A DNA stretch of 8,060 nt from contig VBFX01000169.1 in the NCBI GenBank assembly GCA_005889395.1, positions 1 through 8,060 of the forward strand, in the 5' to 3' direction. Positions 6,301-8,060 of this stretch are shown here, one piece after another. Made by a program: the position numbers and the translations under genes. Numbering within the stretch: the first letter of the stretch is position 1; each line of letters starts with the position of its first letter. Under the pieces are notes generated by a model, which made no database searches, was not told the DNA's origin, and saw only the letters and a list, made by a program, of their open reading frames with translations. Source of the DNA: Chloroflexota bacterium. Its GTDB lineage: Bacteria; Chloroflexota; Dormibacteria; CF-121.

Positions 6301-7310
6301 CCGCCAGCGTCCTGGTTCTCGTCGTCTCTCTTTTGCTCCTGGTCCAGGCCGGTGCCAGTGGGTCCCACCCCCGATCGGAGACGTCTCCGAGCAGCCGGCC
6401 ATCCTGCGCCACAACGTTTCGTGTTGCCTTCGTGGCCGACGTCGCCGGCTTGCGATCGTCCGTCGATGCCGCCGGATGGCGCGGCGTCGATCAAGCCGTC
6501 GCTACGCTCGCCTGCGCCCGCGCGGACCTGGCACTGCCGGCGCGTCCGTCCGAGTACCGGCGGACGCTGCAGGCATACGCCGGTCATGATCTCGTGATCG
6601 CCGGCAGCTTTCTGTTGACGGACGCTGTTGTCGAGATCGCCCGGGCCAATCCGGCGACGCACTTCGTGCTCGTCGATCCGATCGTCACGCCGCCGGACGT
6701 AAAGAACCTGGCGGTGCTGACGTTTCGGTCGGACCAGGCGGCGTTCCTGGCTGGCGCGCTGGCCGCGATCGTGACGCGGACCGGTGTCGTCGCCGGTGTG
6801 TATGGCCCCGATGGCCCGATGGATCGAGCCAACCGGCTGGGCTTCGAGCAGGGCGCGCGCTACGTCAGGCCGGGCGTGCGCGTGCTCGGCGCCTACCAGC
6901 CGGCCGGGAGCGCGCCCTATGCCGACCCGGACTGGGGCGCCGGCCAGGCGCGAGCCTTCGTTCGCGAGCATGCCGACGTGATCTTTGGCGCCGGCGGAAC
7001 GACGGGGCAGGGTGCCCTGCTTGCCGCCGCGCAATCCGGCGTTGCCTGCATCAACGAAGATCTCGTGGCATCGAACGATCCGTCGTGCGTGATCGCCACC
7101 AGTGTGAAATTCGTTGAGCGTGGCGTCCGGATGGCCGTCGCCGACGCGATCGCCGGAGTTTGGCAAGGCGGCGTGCAGACACTGGATATCGGGCAGGGCG
7201 CCGTGGGGCTGAGCCTGCGCAACGATCCCGCGCTCACGTCCGACGTTGCGGAACGCGTCCTGACAATCGCGGACCTGCTGGCCGCAGGATCGATCTCGAT
7301 GAGCCCGTAA
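6297..7310 (+). CDS. BMP/PnrA-like nucleoside-binding protein, start uncertain
   Basis: An exported solute-binding protein of the BMP family (Med/PnrA/TmpC type), whose known members bind nucleosides for an ABC transporter. Counting from 6297 it has 337 residues: a hydrophobic signal segment (about 4-20), a Ser/Pro linker, then FRVAFVADVAG (41-51), HDLVIAGSFLLTDAV (97-111), HFVLVD (122-127), LTFRSDQAAFLAGALAAI (141-158), GFEQGARYVRPGVRVL (182-197), ADVIFGAGGTTGQGAL (226-241) and TSVKFVERGV (268-277). The usual VDxDQ motif appears as INEDL (252-256). No lipobox Cys follows the signal segment, although C37, C73, C251 and C264 could form disulfides. The start is not settled. CTG at 6297 would overlap the upp stop as CTGA; TTG at 6333 shortens the signal segment; GTG at 6147 would overlap upp by 154 bases but would supply a basic RRLRRSPLRY n-region. 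No ATG, GTG or TTG lies in frame between 6150 and 6332. Transporter ATPase and permease genes are not in view. Confidence 0.85.
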   Translation: MTASVLVLVVSLLLLVQAGASGSHPRSETSPSSRPSCATTFRVAFVADVAGLRSSVDAAGWRGVDQAVATLACARADLALPARPSEYRRTLQAYAGHDLVIAGSFLLTDAVVEIARANPATHFVLVDPIVTPPDVKNLAVLTFRSDQAAFLAGALAAIVTRTGVVAGVYGPDGPMDRANRLGFEQGARYVRPGVRVLGAYQPAGSAPYADPDWGAGQARAFVREHADVIFGAGGTTGQGALLAAAQSGVACINEDLVASNDPSCVIATSVKFVERGVRMAVADAIAGVWQGGVQTLDIGQGAVGLSLRNDPALTSDVAERVLTIADLLAAGSISMSP

Positions 7311-7316
7311 GGCTCA
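7300..7316. terminator. Short hairpin over two convergent stop codons
   Basis: TGAGCC and GGCTCA form a perfect 6-bp inverted repeat around a CGTAA loop. The + strand TAA stop lies in the loop, and the - strand TGA stop is the outer end of the right arm. No T-tract follows on either strand, so it is at best a weak or factor-assisted bidirectional terminator, or a transcript-end stabiliser. Confidence 0.3.
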
Positions 7317-8060
7317 GCCCAGGTATTGCTCCAGGAACGCCTCGGCCACGAGCGCGTTGATCCAGGCCGGGACCGGGATCACCACATCGTCGGGGCTCGT
7401 GCGGCCGCGCGCGATGGCCTCCAGGCACCTGGCCTGAAGCGCGAAGCCCAGGTCCATGGACTCGATGGAATTCCCCAGTGGCCTCGGCCCACCCAGGTTG
7501 ACCATGTGCCCTTCAGTCAGCACATGGATCTCTCGCCCGTCTGTAAGTCTTAGCGTCGTGATGCCCTCGGGACCGTCGCGGCGTCCGGTGACCCGTGGAT
7601 CGGCGATGATCCGGTCGACCGCGATCTCTGCCGGGAAGTGACCGGCGTTGATCAAGACAACCCGATGACGAAGAATATCGAGGTCTGCCGCGGTAATGAC
7701 GTCCTGGGCGCCGGTGGCGGTGATGACGACGTCGGCATGGCGCAGCCCCGCGGCGCGGTCCGGCACCTGGAAACCGTCGAAGTTGGCCTCCAACCTGAGC
7801 ACGGGATCGGGCTCGACAACGGCGACCGAGGCGAAGGCGTTGCGAAAGCTGGCGGCGATGCCCCTGCCGACTGAGCCATAGCCGAAGACCAGGACGTTTC
7901 GCCCGTTCGTCGCCCGGTTCGTAATTCTCAGGAACGATTCCACGACACTCTGGCCGACCGCGTGGCGGTTTTCCGCGAACTGTTTGATCGGACTGTCGTT
8001 GATCACCAGGATGGGCCGCCTCAGCCGCAACCGCAGCTCGGTCAGTCGCCTGCGGCCCGA
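7314..8060 (-). CDS. S-adenosylhomocysteine hydrolase-like protein, partial (5' end beyond window), divergent
   Basis: The C-terminal roughly 249 codons of a SAHH-like protein; the frame stays open to the window edge, so the true start lies beyond 8060. Canonical SAHH splits S-adenosylhomocysteine to adenosine and homocysteine using bound NAD. Counting from the TTG at 8030: INDSPIK (10-16, substrate Lys kept), the Rossmann loop LVFGYGSVGRGIA (47-59), the NAD-ribose acid in VVEPDP (71-76), ITATGAQDVI (103-112), INAGHFPAEI (127-136, His kept) and LTEGHMVNLG (171-180). Departures from canonical sequences: FDN becomes AEN (19-21), Asp to Glu; the GHPSxxM segment reads GNSIESM (186-192), His to Asn; and the protein ends soon after VIPVPAWINALVAEAFLEQYLG, without the 30-40 residue tail carrying the Lys and Tyr that reach the neighbouring subunit's NAD. 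It may be a divergent hydrolase or a SAHH-fold enzyme with another substrate, so I give no gene symbol. Confidence 0.8.
   Translation of the reverse strand, partial: SGRRRLTELRLRLRRPILVINDSPIKQFAENRHAVGQSVVESFLRITNRATNGRNVLVFGYGSVGRGIAASFRNAFASVAVVEPDPVLRLEANFDGFQVPDRAAGLRHADVVITATGAQDVITAADLDILRHRVVLINAGHFPAEIAVDRIIADPRVTGRRDGPEGITTLRLTDGREIHVLTEGHMVNLGGPRPLGNSIESMDLGFALQARCLEAIARGRTSPDDVVIPVPAWINALVAEAFLEQYLG

Noticed and set aside
6273..7166. A 297-codon open frame antisense to the BMP-family gene
   Set aside because: No recognisable motif, and the opposite strand encodes clear BMP-family segments along the same stretch.
1..8060. Search for CRISPR repeats, tRNA or rRNA genes, insertion sequences and riboswitches
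   Set aside because: No regularly spaced repeats, transposase motifs or RNA gene signatures were seen by eye. Nearly all bases are coding, and no gap exceeds 50 bases.

Overview
The window is a densely packed, high-GC bacterial chromosome segment. It has nine genes: eight on the + strand and one convergent gene on the - strand that runs off the right edge. GTG and TTG starts are common, intergenic gaps are under 50 bases, and several gene pairs overlap. I see no insertion sequence, CRISPR array, tRNA or rRNA. TadE/TadG-like pseudopilins together with a Bacillus-type pyrimidine-nucleoside phosphorylase and a BMP/PnrA-type nucleoside-binding protein suggest a Chloroflexota- or Actinobacteria-like organism. 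That placement is inference and is weak.

Region 1 (31-2688) is a tight three-gene tad-type pilus cluster. It encodes two small TadE-like pseudopilins and a TadG-like protein with a large extracellular domain rich in Asn, Gly, Ser and Thr. All begin with a short basic leader, a Gly-Gln processing site and a hydrophobic helix. The ATPase, platform protein and prepilin peptidase of a Tad machine are not in the window.

Region 2 (2728-7310) is a nucleoside and pyrimidine salvage group. It contains pyrimidine-nucleoside phosphorylase, a uridine-phosphorylase-family enzyme, a shortened YdeI/OmdA-family protein, uracil phosphoribosyltransferase and a BMP/PnrA-like nucleoside-binding protein. The likely flow is capture of external nucleosides, phosphorolysis to base plus (deoxy)ribose-1-phosphate, and conversion of uracil to UMP. 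A fourth pseudopilin (4074-4514) lies between the two phosphorylase genes, so pilus and salvage genes are interleaved on one strand.

Region 3 (7314-8060, - strand) is the C-terminal part of a divergent S-adenosylhomocysteine hydrolase-like protein. It converges on the BMP gene with only 3 bases between the stop codons, and a short hairpin covers both stops.

No wholly new system is evident. The points most worth a second look are the divergent, tail-less SAHH-like protein, the Udp-family enzyme lacking the usual uracil-recognition residues, the pilin gene embedded among salvage genes, and the unusual start of the BMP-family gene.
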